The notes under the pieces were generated by a model. The model was not told where the DNA came from. It was given only the letters and a program-made list of their open reading frames with translations, and did not search any database. A program made the translations under genes and the position numbers. This document shows, in pieces, positions 1 through 12,085 of a stretch of 64,000 nucleotides of DNA. This DNA comes from Ulota crispa (Eukaryota; Streptophyta; Bryopsida; Orthotrichales; Orthotrichaceae). The DNA lies in contig OY987247.1 in NCBI GenBank assembly GCA_963920765.1, positions 2,604,001 to 2,668,000 of the forward strand. The letters run 5' to 3'. Position 1 is the first letter of the stretch; every line of letters starts with the position of its first letter.

Positions 1-781
1 ACAAGAATAAGTGTTAGTGAGTTGACGACACCTCATATACAGCAACTAATTTCATAAGTTAATATTGAATGTCATGAATGCTATTGAAGCTCACTATCTC
101 TTGAAGCATTTTGGACTAATTTCAAAAAACTTGTTGCTGTAAGGTTTGTTTGTTGAGTTTGATACTAGTTTTTACTAAACATTTAAGCCTATTTTTTATT
201 TTATTTTTGGGAATGTTTGCAAAAATCTTTTTGCTAAGGGAGGTCACTCACCTTAATTCTTGGATACCACATGCAACCAAGTAAATTTTTCACCACCTAT
301 TTATTTCTTAATAAATTTTGATTTAGCTTAAAATTTTTGGATGTTCTCTCAAAATCATTATATATTTTGTGTGATTTTTTAAAATTCAAATGAAATAAAC
401 AAGATATCCAAATGTGCAATCGAGGATTGCCTGAAATTGTTGAATTTTCACTTCCAATATTTACTAAGATTGCGTTTGAATGACAATTGCATCCAACTTT
501 GGTATACAAAAACTATAACTAAGCATTCATTTATTGGCAATTTGAAAATGTTTTTTAAAATATTTTTTATCATATAATATAGGGGGTAAAACAAAAAATT
601 CCAACTATACAATGTTTTTTTTTTTTTCAAAAATTTGTAAGTAATCACTTAGAATAACAAATTGTTTTAATAGTTCATAATGTAAACTTTCAATATAGAA
701 AAACAGAGTGCACCCCCAAGTTTTTTTTAGGGTTGGCTACATTTGATTAAAATAGAATGTGGGTAAATAGCATTCAAGTAT
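1..781. other. AT-rich intergenic, no gene recognised
   Basis: AT-rich with short homopolymer runs and no frame longer than 70 codons. Nothing recognisable before the Mutator-like element that starts at 782. Confidence 0.5.
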
Positions 782-1184
782 GGGAATTGATACATGTACC
801 ACCCCTTCTTGACTATTCTACCACACCCTACTATATATGGTCAATATTTCCAATATTAAAATAAGTGTGGACCACAAGAAAAACATCACTAATTTGGAAA
901 TATAACTTGACATAAAAGTTGCAACTTATTTTGTTTTTTAGCTTAAAATCACACTCATAGTATCAATTAAAAAATCCAAATTAGGTTTAGTTTAATTCAT
1001 ATTTTTTAAATTGATACTATGAGTGGGATTAAGAGTTGAAAAATAAAAATGAAATTGTAACCTCTATATCAAGTTGTATTTTCAAATTAGTGATATTTTT
1101 CCTATTTTGATATTGTAAATATTAACCATATATAATAGGGTGTGGTTTAATAGTTAAGAAATGATGGTGCATGTATCAATTCCC
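782..1184. mobile_element. Mutator-like MITE with 9-bp target duplication
   Basis: A 403-bp element bounded by perfect 9-bp direct repeats TTCAAGTAT (773-781 and 1185-1193). The ends are GGGAATTGATACATG and its reverse complement, and the inverted repeats extend about 85 bp with mismatches. A 9-bp target duplication with long inverted repeats is typical of Mutator-like elements. There is no transposase. Confidence 0.75.
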
Positions 1185-2150
1185 TTCAAGTATATGTACA
1201 CTGGTAGTGATAGATCACTAGCAAAATTTTGAAGCAATTAGGTTCAAGCTAAACCTTGTGTTTCAAACGTGATTGCTGTAGTGTGACATGGGTTTTGTTT
1301 TTTACTGATTCAAAAAATGTAAAAAAAGAATTTCAAAATTTGTGAAAAATGAGTAAGAGACATGAAGAAAAGTTCAGTAATTGTCCTTTGGCAACACAAA
1401 ATATTTTTAATAAATCCATTGCAGTACATTGCATATTCACTATTCTTTCACTACCACACTCAAGCATCTTTTCAAATCCAAATCTAGTACTTTCTCTTCC
1501 TAGCTACCGTTACCTTCAATTGTTACCAAATCAATTAAAACCCATGAAACCCACTCCACTTTCATTCATTGTAAACATTACAAGAAATTAACCATTTTTT
1601 AATTGTCCCTTTAAATTTGAAAGGATGCAATATTTTGTTCAAATTGAATGTATGACAAAAAATCTAATAATTATGTACTTACAAAAACAAAATCATCATT
1701 ATTCCATTCAAACAAAAACAAACCTCTTCAGATAAAAATAAGAATTATTTTGTCAATGCAAAAACAAAACCCATGTCACACTATGGTAATCCATAAACAT
1801 TGAGGCAGACATTTTTGTCCAATGGAGAGCAAATAATACTTTGCAAAATACAAAAAAATGTTTTTCATTTGATTTTTTCCTGAGGCAATCATAAGCACAT
1901 GGTCCATAGTGGAAGGCAAAAAATTATCCCACAAAATACACTAATATTTTTAGGTGACACAATTTGTGAGAAGATTCAAAGACACGGTGTTAGGTCCCAT
2001 GCTACCCTTCTTGCAAATTTCATGAGGCCACCATGCATTGTAAAGTATTGCAACTTTTAAAAACAATACTATAATGGGTGGGTACTTGCCACACCACTAT
2101 AGAGCAATGTAGAGGGGCTCGTCATGGTGACCAACTCAATGTTTAGAGGG

Positions 2151-2793
2151 TTAACCCCTAAATACCTAAGGCCTTCTTTGAGCTTCTGGGAAGTTTCTCT
2201 AAATTGAACAAAAAGACAATATTTTAATAAGTTGTATCAATTTAAAAAAAATCTTAATCATACAAATTCAAATTAGATGTATTATAAATCACATAGGAAA
2301 AGAAAACACAACAATATCACATATGGATTGAAAAATTATAATATTTGATCATGAGGCTGTTAAAATTGCAAAAATGACTTGGATTTTTTCAATCCTCTTT
2401 TCACATGTTGAATCCAAAAAATTAGTCACCAAAAAAATATAAGGTTAAAGGACATAACATACATAACTCCAATCAATTTACGGCTTTTCAAAATCTCTTC
2501 TAGAGTTTTTAAAAATAAATTTCTAGTGTAAAATTTTCTCTAAGATCTAGTGTATTTGAGGCTCATTTCTAGGAGCTCTCAACACTACAAAAAGTCAACA
2601 CCCTTGCCAAAATCTTGAATTGGAAAAATTATAATCAATCATTTTCAAAATTAGATTTTTGATGCTAAAACTAGGCTTTGAAAATAATAGTCCAAAAATA
2701 TATAAACTACTAAAATAGAAACTTAGTTAGGTTAATTGAACTTCAAAGTCTTATTGATATCCAAATTGAGTGCTTCATACATTTAGGGATTAA
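2151..2793. mobile_element. TTAA-class MITE, TAAATGCC subfamily (copy 1)
   Basis: It begins TTAACCCCTAAATACC and ends with the decayed complement ATTTAGGGATTAA. The length, 643 bp, and the interior match the copy at 19749-20402: both carry similar phrases about 270-300 bp before the right end. Non-coding. Confidence 0.7.
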
Positions 2794-2802
2794 GTCAGCA
2801 TT

Positions 2803-3086
2803 TAAATTCTTGGCAAATTTTTGCCAAAATCTTACCTGGATTTTTGTCTGGCAACAGCAACACTAGAAATTTAGGGTGAGAAATTGGATGAATTTGCTAG
2901 ACCCTTATTCAAGCAAAGATTAGATTTGCCAAAATATGGATGAAAGTTACTAACATAAGTACTTTTTTTGGATGAATGCGTGCTTGTTGTTGATTCTCTC
3001 CATTTCTGTCAAATTTTTCCTTACCTGCTAGCATTAGTGGGAGCTGGTCGCATAATTAGTGAAAAAACAAAATTTAAACCTTGGGT
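2803..3086 (+). repeat. Dispersed repeat family C, copy 1
   Basis: About 280 bp with clear similarity to 22370-22665 in the same orientation, sharing phrases such as AAATTTTTGCCA, GGATGAAA and GTCCATTTCT. No terminal repeats are seen. Non-coding. Confidence 0.55.
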
Positions 3087-3364
3087 TAAGTGCTTCTTTA
3101 CATTAGTGACTACCAATCCATATCTATGTATTGGTCATGGCTCTTGGTCACTATAGTAGCTCTTGGTCACACCTAGTGACCAAGAGCCAATTTTCTCATC
3201 CATTATTCAACTCCACGAGTATAAAATGAACTTGGACCATCCCCTTCTCCTTGTTCAATCACAATACTTCAAATGCTTTGGTTACAGCCCTTGATCACCT
3301 GTGTAAAGATGCCCTAAGATATGGGAATCAGATTAGTGCCCCGAATTTTGATATAGGGATGTAA

Positions 3365-3655
3365 GAGCATCTCCACCGCGGACGCAAGCACACAAGCAAT
3401 CATGACTGTTGCGAGAGCAAGCAACGCTACTTTGCTCCGTGCACGCCAGAGTTCCGGATTGTCTCGTCCACGCAACAGCTAACGTGGAAGACTATTCCTT
3501 TCATTTCGCGTAGGGGTTTGCCAACTGTTTGCGCCTCAGTGGTTGCTGGGTGGTAATGCGTGAGCTGCGTTGTGCATGTTTGCTGAAAGACGGGACGAAA
3601 CGCTCTCAAATTTTTTTTTTGAGTTCCTAGTTATGTTTATGGGGTGGAGATGCTC
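3365..3655. mobile_element. Tourist/PIF-Harbinger-like MITE
   Basis: A 291-bp element with perfect 13-bp inverted ends GAGCATCTCCACC and GGTGGAGATGCTC, flanked by the 3-bp duplication TAA (3362-3364 and 3656-3658). The interior is GC-richer than the flanks. A TWA target site and GAGCATCTCC-type ends are typical of plant Tourist MITEs. Related ends occur near 22256 and 32543. Confidence 0.75.
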
Positions 3656-3790
3656 TAAGCTTACCAGAAAATGCACTATTTCTATAAAATGGGGATAAGC
3701 ATCATTTTGATGTTTCTGGTGGTGAGGAAATAGCGGTTCCACAATTCAAAATATTTTGTGCTGACGTGGCCCTCAAACAATAACTTGATA

Positions 3791-3964
3791 CAGTAGTGCT
3801 TGGCTAAGATGAACCTTTATAAGAAAAAACGCTTAGCTAAGATGAAGTAGATTACTGTCCCTGTCAGTTGGGGGAGCTCCAAGGAATGTTTGGCTATAAT
3901 GAATGCTTTCCTAGAATGAAATGAACATTTTGTTGGATACCTTCATCTTAGCCAAGCACAATTG
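3791..3964. mobile_element. pogo/Emigrant-like MITE, copy 1
   Basis: A 174-bp element flanked by TA with inverted ends CAGTAGTGCTTGGCTAAG and CTTAGCCAAGCACAATTG. Its size and ends match 49927-50102 and 6800-6977. TA target sites and CAGT-type ends are typical of pogo-group Tc1/mariner elements. There is no transposase. Confidence 0.7.
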
Positions 3965-4032
3965 TACTCTGGTGATCCTAAACAATCCTGGGCAGTTTGT
4001 CGCTTTGGTTTTGATTGTCCATGTCCCTGCAA

Positions 4033-4145
4033 GAATTGTCATATGTGCTTGGGAATTGTCATGTGTGCCTGGGAATTGTCATGTGTGCCTGGGAATTGTC
4101 ATGTGTCTTGGAAATTGTCATGTGTGCTTGGGAATTGTCATGTTG
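4033..4145 (+). repeat. 20-bp minisatellite, about 5.5 copies
   Basis: Direct tandem copies of a 20-bp unit, consensus GAATTGTCATGTGTGCTTGG, with few changes and one 19-bp copy. The repeat keeps two frames open, which produces artefactual Cys/Gly-rich peptides. Confidence 0.85.
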
Positions 4146-4199
4146 GTGATGTAAGCACCTAGCGTTTTCCATGGGGAATATTAAGGAGTGCTTTACACT

Positions 4200-5470
4200 A
4201 AGAGTCAAAGGCCATGAAAATCATGAGGAAAGTTTTGAGCCCTCCAAGAGCCCTTTCTAAAGTCTCAAAAACGATCTCAAGATATATACTTATTGTAACA
4301 AACAAATCACTGATCCCCTATTTTTGTCCACATTTTGAGTTCAATGCAATCATGAAAACCATATATTTTATTTTACTCTATTTGAATAGATGAGTGAAGT
4401 ACTTGGATAATGACTAATGAGTACATTTACATATTTTATGAGTGCAATGCTTTTTGTAGTGTTTTGGATTGTGCATGTGGCTAAAGTCCTTCATACAAGA
4501 TAGCTACAGTCTATAGATATGAGTGATTTGTCTTGCACTCACACTAGCATGCCTAGCCCCAAATAAGAGTTTGCTTTGTTAGATATTGGGGGGCTTAAGG
4601 CTCAAATTTTCCTAATTTAAGGACTATTTCAACCAAAATTTCAGCTCAAATGGCCTAAAAAATGGCCCCAAGCACCCATCGTAGTAAGAGTATAACAAAG
4701 GTTAATCCCCTTGTGTGGAACGGCCTTGAGGCCACAACGTTGAAGTCGTTGGTGCAAACCTTGAAATGCTAGGAGAAAAGGGATTAAAAAAAAATCTAAG
4801 TCCTGCAATTGATGTTTTTATTCCATCTTATGATGTTATTTACCTCAAAATAGTGTTCTTTATTCAAACAATCATATCTTAATATTGAAAAATGACCCTA
4901 GGGCCAAGAGTTGACTTTTCATTTTTGGACGATTCAATTCCGATAGTTAGAAATGGGTTAAATCTTGATTTTTAAAAATTCAAAAAATTGAAATTTTGGC
5001 CGTGACTCCTAATGTAAAGGCGTGAAAGTTGTTTTGGGAGAAACAACCAATATGAAGTTAGCAACAGCATTGAAAGTGTCAAAGACTCTAAACCAGCCTT
5101 GATTCCTAAATCCTAATGTAACGCGGCCCTAAATAAACCCTTTGTTTGTTTATCTTCGATTTCCTTGGATGATATTTGAAAGGGATATTCGAAGGGACGT
5201 TACTGCATTGGCCCAAATTAAATCTAGGAAAACTCTGTCCAAACATAAAAGAAGCTATGCTAAGCATTGCTTAGCTTGCTTCTCAACTCAAATTAATTAT
5301 TGCATACTGCAAATTTGAGTAAGAGATGTTTACTTCTTGAAAAATTCGAGTATGCAGTTTATTATTTGAGAAACATTTTTGTAGCTACTGGGTTTGGAGA
5401 GTGCTCTCATCATGTTCTAATATTGCTTTACAGTATAAGGAAGTCAACATATGAATACTTTGAGCCATAT
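4200..5470. other. Intergenic, no gene recognised
   Basis: Unique-looking AT-rich sequence. Nothing with splice structure or family resemblance seen. A short frame at 5300-5491 is not supported. Confidence 0.45.
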
Positions 5471-5478
5471 TTATTTAA

Positions 5479-5640
5479 AGGGATAATTTGATGGATACCT
5501 TTGAAGTTTTGAAGTTTAGGATATTTATGTAGATTGCCCTTAGTTTTTTTTTAGAAATTACACAAATATCCTTAGATCATAAATTTTCAAGCTCTTGTTA
5601 TGTTGTGCACTCCACTTCTTTCTCTCTTTGTGCTCACGTT
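5479..5640 (+). mobile_element. Truncated relative of the 44.9-kb Mutator-like MITE
   Basis: It resembles the left arm of 44896-45206 (GATGGATACC, AGAAATTACACAAATATCCTT and TTATGTTGTGCA). No matching right arm or target duplication is visible. Confidence 0.5.
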
Positions 5641-5870
5641 GCTTCTTTCCTGTTTTTGCAAGATTCCTCCATACTAATTTGGATGAAATATGTTTGATTA
5701 GTGTGAATGTGTGGCATGCATACTGTCCTTGATTTGCAAGTATAACTTTGGCCACAAATCTTTGCTGCCCCTCAAGTAGCCACTTCTTTGCGCAACTCTT
5801 ATAATGCCACATCCTTCACATTATCTTACTGAAATAAGTGCTTGCAAAATCTCATCTAAATGTTGGCCAC

Positions 5871-6790
5871 TTAACTCCTAAAGGACCATTGTTCTTTTGA
5901 GGGACAAACGAGATTTTGGGCATGTATCTATGGCTAAACTATTTTGCATGATTTTTTGAAATTTTTATTGAAGGCGAGGAATTTGAAAATCTACGTTGGA
6001 ATGTAATTTTTTCTTCATTTCGACAATTATTGAAGAAGTTATGCATGAAAATTTGGAAAATATTGCTCCCCGGCAGCCAAAAACTTCTTTAAAACTTTCA
6101 TTTTTTTTCAAATAAAAATCTGAAATAGATTCTTTAGACTCATATAGATGTGGGGAGCTTTGAATCATTCAATTTTGATAAATGAGATGAAAGCTATGAG
6201 AAGTTTTGTTTGCGGGCAATTCTAGATTCTCTACTCTAAAATAAACTTTGAAGTCCTTTATTTTACTCACTTTTCATTATTTTGGAAAAAAAACAAAACC
6301 AAAGGATGTAGGTTGTTTATCACAACATTGTAACCGTTGGAATTTGCATTTTTCATTTTAATAATTAAATTCTTAACAATTTAGTGTTTTGACTCATTCT
6401 CTACTTCTTTTTATGTACTATTTTTTTCCATGTGTTGTATAGTTCCAATTGATTTTAAAATTCTCCCACACATACCTAACTTGGTCTTCTACATGGGAAA
6501 AAAAACCTCAACTTTGCATAGAGCAAATTTTTTGATATATGAGTGGTCAACGGCTTCTGAAATTTTTGGGCAATACAAAAAAAAACTTATTTCTTCACTT
6601 CACATGTAAATATCTCACTCCTTTTCATTTGGAATAAGCTCATTTTTTTCTCAAGTACCTCATATTGTCTAGAGTAAGATCTTACAGTTAGATTTCAAAA
6701 AAAAAAAAAAAAACCATTCCTTTAATCCTTCATAAGTAGCAATTTTCAGTATTTTTCACAAAGAAAAGGGCATGGTCCTTTAGGGGTTAA
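5871..6790 (+). mobile_element. TTAA-class MITE, 0.92-kb GGACCATTG subfamily, copy 1
   Basis: A 920-bp element beginning TTAACTCCTAAAGGACCATTG and ending TGGTCCTTTAGGGGTTAA. The interior is shared with the copies at 7045, 12086, 17738, 52622 and 60177 (for example GGCATGTA(C/T)CTATGGCTAAACT near the left end). No coding potential. Confidence 0.85.
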
Positions 6791-6799
6791 GACATATTA

Positions 6800-6977
6800 C
6801 AATGGTGCTTGGATAAGGTCAATGCTTTGGGGAAGAAAAAACTTTTGATCATATCCAAGCATTGATTTTAAAAGAACACTCCATCCAACTAACCTAAATC
6901 ACAAAGAAAAAGAATGAGGACCTTGACACTGTTCAAATATTTCTCTTACAAAGGTGGACCTTATCCAAGCACCAATA
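6800..6977. mobile_element. pogo/Emigrant-like MITE, copy 2
   Basis: A 178-bp element flanked by TA, with ends CAATGGTGCTTGGATAAG and CTTATCCAAGCACCAATA. It lies 10 bp from the right end of the TTAA element at 5871-6790. Confidence 0.65.
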
Positions 6978-7044
6978 TATTTGAGATAACATTTAAATAT
7001 TGCAATTCACAAACATCTTGATATAATTTAAATAAATATAAACT

Positions 7045-7762
7045 ACAACCCCTAAAGGACCATTGTTAGTTTGGGGGACATTTGGGATTTTGGGCATGTA
7101 CCTATGGCTAAACTACTTTGCATGATTTTCTGAAACTTTTATTGAAGGTGAGGAATTCATAGATCTACGTGGGAATGTAATTTTTTCTTCATTCCGACAA
7201 CTATTGAAGAAGTTATGCATGAAAATCTGGAAAATATTGCTCCTCGGCACCCAAAAACTTCTTTAAAACTTTCATTTTTTTCAAATAAAAATCTGAAATA
7301 GATTCTTTAGACTCATATAGATGTGGGGAGCTTTGAATCATTCAATTCTGATAAATGAGCTGAAAGTCATGAGAAGTTTTTGTTTGCGGGTAGGTATGGT
7401 TTAGCTCTAAACCACACCTACTTGCAAACAAAAACTTCTCATGACTTTCATCTCATGTATCATAATTGAATGATTCAAAGCTCCCCACATCTATATGAGT
7501 CTAAAGAATCTATTTCAGACTTTTATTTGAAAAAAATGAAAGTTTTAAAGAAGTTTTTGGCTGCCCAGGGAGTAGCTTTTTCCAAAAATTCATTTTTAAC
7601 TTCTTCAATAGTTGTTGGAATGAAGAAAAAATTACATTCCCACATACATCTATGAATTCCTCACCTTCGATAAAAATTTCAGAAAATCATGCAAAGTAGT
7701 TTAGTCATAGGTACATGCCCAAAATCCCAAATGTCCCCCCAACTCACAATGGTCCTTTAGTG
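7045..7762. mobile_element. Fold-back derivative of the GGACCATTG MITE
   Basis: Two arms of about 350 bp, both derived from the left half of the 0.92-kb MITE, meet head to head at about 7400 (GGTTTAG and CTAAACC around the centre). Both outer ends read AAGGACCATTG or its complement, and neither has an intact TTAA. A transcript would form a very long hairpin. Confidence 0.8.
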
Positions 7763-8148
7763 CACCTTACAAATTCACATTTTTTTTGAATTTGTACAAG
7801 TTAGCGTTATTAGTGCACGGCACAGTAATCGAAATAATTTCAGTAGGAGCTAGTCCAAAAAGAAGTCTTGTTGTAAAGAAGAAAAAGAGGGACAAAGGAG
7901 CGAGAGAATGGAGAAACTTGTCCCACTAGGGGCAGGGTACCAAGAGTCCACGAGTATACAGTACTAGAAAAGCACAGTTTTCAATACCAGAATAAGTGGG
8001 TTTCCATCCAAAAGTCTTCTACAAGAGGTACATGACTTGCTTCCTATGGTTTCACATTATGCACAGTAATACGCCTGGAAAGTTGTAATTTGTGAGGGGA
8101 TACAAAAGTCTCAACTCCAAAACCCCATTATGAAAGTTGACCGAGTTG

Positions 8149-8227
8149 TTAACCCCTAAATGCGCACGGTCCCAAATTTTAATGTTGAAAATACCACATT
8201 TTGGTGTCGTGGGCATTTAGGGGTTAA
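8149..8227. mobile_element. 79-bp miniature TTAA-class element
   Basis: TTAACCCCTAAATGCGCAC at the left and GTGGGCATTTAGGGGTTAA at the right with only about 40 bp between: an extreme internal deletion of the TAAATGCC subfamily. Confidence 0.8.
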
Positions 8228-8753
8228 CATGAGTATTCTTTTTAGTGATAAACATTAAATTAATGATGCCAGGGCTATACAGGCCAAAACAGCCGGTTTG
8301 GAACATGGCATTTTTTTTTCAATGGATCTGTTTTCGCTAGATTCAAAAAGAGCGCACGCGATTGGGGAATAAATGGAGGGAACAACTTTCATTTGTTGTA
8401 TTTGTCGCCAGTTGATTGTTTTTCGCCCAAAAAAAATGCGTTGGTTTGGAATGGACGGAAGAGTAAATTGTGTTTTTGGAAACTTGGGGATAATCATTTT
8501 GCTCAAGGTTCCATGTGTAGTTCTGGTATATAAAAAAACCTCTTCACTATTCAAGGGCAGGAGATTTGAGACAACTGTTTGTGAAAACTCAAAATTGCCA
8601 CTTGGAAATAAGCTAAAAATTTGAGTGTAATAATTCAAAATATCTACTTTTATACAAAGAAGTAAATGTTGCCGCTTGTTATTTGGAAAACTTTGTTTTG
8701 AAATGCTTGTTTATTTTGGTGTGGCTTGGCCTTAAAGACATTTTCTGAAAGAG

Positions 8754-9050
8754 CTACTATGAATATTGCGTTTAGGTTGCCCCAAGCTAATTTCTTGATT
8801 ATTTGCACTATATAAATATTTACTGTTGCTACAATGTTTTTCATCAAAAATTATTGCAATAAACTATTTTCATACAACAATGAAGCTGCAAAAAGACAAA
8901 CTAGTGTCTTCCAAATCATTAACCATGAGAAATCTAAATCTTTAGTGTGTTGCATGGGCCTCCAAATGGCCAAGTGATGAGTCATGTGGTAACTTACCAA
9001 GGTAAGGCAACCTAATTGTCAAGACAACCTAAATGCAATATTCAATGTAG
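8754..9050. mobile_element. MITE family B, copy 1
   Basis: About 297 bp. Inverted ends follow the consensus CTACATTGAATATTGCATTT, continuing into AGGTTGCC. Its interior is shared with the copies at 13024, 14671 and 26885 (a GCACTATATAAATATTTA-type motif near one end and ATGAGTCA near the middle). The superfamily is not assignable from the ends alone. Confidence 0.7.
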
Positions 9051-10542
9051 AATTTTAGTCTTTTTATAGACCAGCATAAATACAGAGTATGTTTGTCAAC
9101 CTAAGTGGGCACATTCACATCAAAGGGGGAAATATGAAAGTCACGAGGTTAATATTTCAAACTCTCATTGAATGTTTGCATCGAAGGATTTGATTTTACC
9201 CTTGATTCAATGTGGTATATGATATGGTAGGTGGGATATTTCTCAACTTTGAGGGTTGTAATTTGCTTCCATGAGTTTATAGTCTTCAAAATATTTGAAT
9301 GCTAGAAGGGAACAGTGAAGGTATTAAAACCTCCAAGAGAGTGAGGACTATTTGTTCCATGCTCACTCCTCAAAGGTTAGTTTTCCCCATTTATATGAAT
9401 GCACTCTCAACTGTGGAGGGTATATTAATTGTCAATTGGCTTATATTTTAAAAGTAACCAGCAAGGTTACGTTTAATACCTCACATTTTCACTCACCCTT
9501 AGTGTGAATGATTGTATGCCTATGGATTATGGATATTTGGCATATATAAAAAAAACATGAAGGTGTAACATGAAGTGCAATTTAGAAGAATAATGAACTG
9601 CAAACTTTTGAATAAAAGGTTTGGACTATGACCCACAAAGAATAACCACGTAAGGTAGTGTGCTTGAAAAACGACACTTTAAGGGCATGTCTCTCTTTTC
9701 ATAGGCTTTCCAAGACAAGAAGTTTCTTTTGTCTAATTTTCAAACAAAGAGAAATCAGTGTCAAATGTAACACAATTTTTTTCATGTTTTTTGAAACATT
9801 ATTAAATTATTGATAAATTTTCAAAGCTTTTTGTATTAGGCACCTATTTGTGACTTGTAGGTTTCCCAAAATCCATTCACTTGCAATTTGTCAAGAGATA
9901 AGGTGATACCAAAAGTATGAATGACCCTTACAAGAGAATAAACCTTTTCTTCTATCCACTCAATGACTAAAGAGGGTCCATTAAAGGACCTCTTCATGAG
10001 CGTTCCTAAGTTAATTATAGTGACACTTTACATAAAAGGGTTGCAATTTCAGCACACTCCTTTAGTTGGATTCAATGTTGTATTTACCATCACTCACAAA
10101 TAAAATTTCAAACAACTCAAAAGGAAAATGAAAATTGATTATGGATTGAAAATTAATGATTTTCTTTGCTTTGAGTTATCAACATGAAGACCTAATGATG
10201 ATGTATTTAAAGTTAATAAATTTATGGCTTTTTGAAGTCAGTTTTGAAGGGTCATTTTCTGGAATAGAAAGAACAGATTTTCTGAGAAATTATATACTTT
10301 TTATACATTGAATAATAAGTTATTAGCAAATAAAATGGAAGTTTACAAAATACAAGCCTTAGATACGGAACACGATAATCTAACAACAAATGAATAAATG
10401 AGAAAATTAACGTTGAATATGCACAAAACATGGTTACATACGTTCATAATTCAAAATTTGAAAGTATAGGTCTTCACTCCTCACAATCCCGAGTATCTCA
10501 AAATGAACCCAAAAAGGATGCATGTTATCCATTGAGGGTGAA
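9051..10542. other. Intergenic, no feature recognised
   Basis: AT-rich sequence of 1.5 kb with no long frame, repeat ends or RNA gene that I can recognise. Confidence 0.45.
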
Positions 10543-10787
10543 TTAACCCCTGAGCGCCCCAAGGGCCAAAATATGACCTCTCAATAGCAATTTGTTTTCT
10601 TTGACTGTTTTAATTTTTTGATTTGTGCAATGAAAACTTACCAAATTTTTCCTCCATCTGCGTACCCAAAGCCTTGTGCAATATCAAAGGCTAATTCTTC
10701 CAAATATTGTTTTTGAACTTACGGTGCCAATTTTTTTGCAATGAGGTCCAAGATGACATGAATTTGGGCTGGGAGCTCAGGGGTTAA
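10543..10787. mobile_element. TTAA-class MITE, GAGCGCC subfamily (245 bp)
   Basis: TTAACCCCTGAGCGCCCC at the left; GGGAGCTCAGGGGTTAA at the right. It belongs to the GAGCGCCC group with 10972-11787 and 23233-24002. Confidence 0.75.
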
Positions 10788-10971
10788 AATGCTTGATTCT
10801 TTACATTTACTTGTTGTTTTGTTCCAAGATGTTAAATGAGTTATTTTTCAAGTATCCAATGAGTTTCTTTATTATAAAAAACTTGCATGGAGCATTCTAG
10901 TACACTAATGACAATATTTAGTGTTACAGTACTTATAGCATTATTTATATTTAGCTCACTATAATTCTCAC

Positions 10972-11787
10972 TTAACCCCTTAGCGCCCCAAGACCTGAAT
11001 CTTGTTGCTCCTAATTACTAAAAAGAGACTCACGGGCTTGGATTTGGGGGTACCTACATGGGGATTGTACTATTGCATAGGGATTAGGCTTGGTGATTAT
11101 GCGTAGTGGGTTGACAGGCCGGGTGACTTCAGGTTTGACTGATTTCTTGCTTGAATGGGAGGTGGTCTTGGTTTTCTTCACTTTCTGCAATCGGGATGAC
11201 CGGTGACCTCCGTTTCTTCACCGGCAAGTTGAAATGTACCGGCACAGGAAGGAGCCTAACCCTCGGACAAGGCCTGCCACGTACCTGGGTACGGACCGTG
11301 AGAAGCTGACGGTGCTTGCCACACACAAGGGTACGGGCTGGCAAAACCGGTACCTCCCTTTGCAAAGCCAGTTGACAAACCTTGGAGCACTCCGACCATG
11401 TGCATTCAAAGCCACATGAAAAAATTGTTGCCTCACCAAATTGACCCCTGATTTTGCAGGACTAACCCTAACTCTAAACTGCATGTCAAGCAAAAAATCC
11501 GGGGTGAATTGGAAACCAAGTCACTGTCCACCCTTTGCCAAAACCCTCAACCTCCCAAAATTTCACGAAAAAAACCGAGTCAACCCCACGTTGACCACTA
11601 TAATCTACTTCAATGAACGGTAAAATCTTGTTTTCAAATAATTGATCGCTGCAACACCAAACCTTCTTGTAATTACAACGGCAAGTTTGCTTGGATCACA
11701 CAGTAGCGCAACCCACGTGGATTGAAAACATCAAGCCTTCATAGACAGCCATTGTGCCTCAAAAAACTCTAGGCGCTCCAGGGTTAA
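10972..11787. mobile_element. TTAA-class element with GC-rich interior (816 bp)
   Basis: The left end is TTAACCCCTTAGCGCCCC and the right end GGCGCTCCAGGGTTAA. Unlike the other families its interior (about 11.1-11.6 kb) is GC-rich and genic in texture, so a captured host fragment is possible; I recognise no protein in it. Confidence 0.7.
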
Positions 11788-12085
11788 TTAACTATTATTT
11801 TTCATATTTTCATATTGGTAATTAGTGTTAATGTTGTATATTATTTCACTGCAAGCTAGTTATCATGATACTAATTTAGCAATTTTGGTGGAAATTTAGT
11901 TGACAAACAATGTTTATATTGACATGTAGTGTAGATAGCACTAGTAGTGCATGTTGCTAACATTTGGTGTTGCAGTTTATGATTAGTATTGCCAACACTA
12001 AACATCATTATTAGTGTGGTCCAACAAGATTGTTCCCTTTACACTTTTGGATAACATGCTTGGAAGTGTTCAACCACTTTACATT

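Noticed and set aside
2151..2165. Telomere-like CCCTAAA words
   Set aside because: They occur singly as part of the MITE ends, not as tandem plant telomere repeats.
4033..4145. CRISPR-like regular repeat
   Set aside because: Head-to-tail 20-bp units without spacers, in a plant-type sequence.
3921..4162. Cys/Gly-rich repeat peptides
   Set aside because: They are produced by the 20-bp minisatellite being open in two frames.
11129..11623. Overlapping frames in the GC-rich MITE interior
   Set aside because: Short, on both strands, no domain; composition alone explains them.
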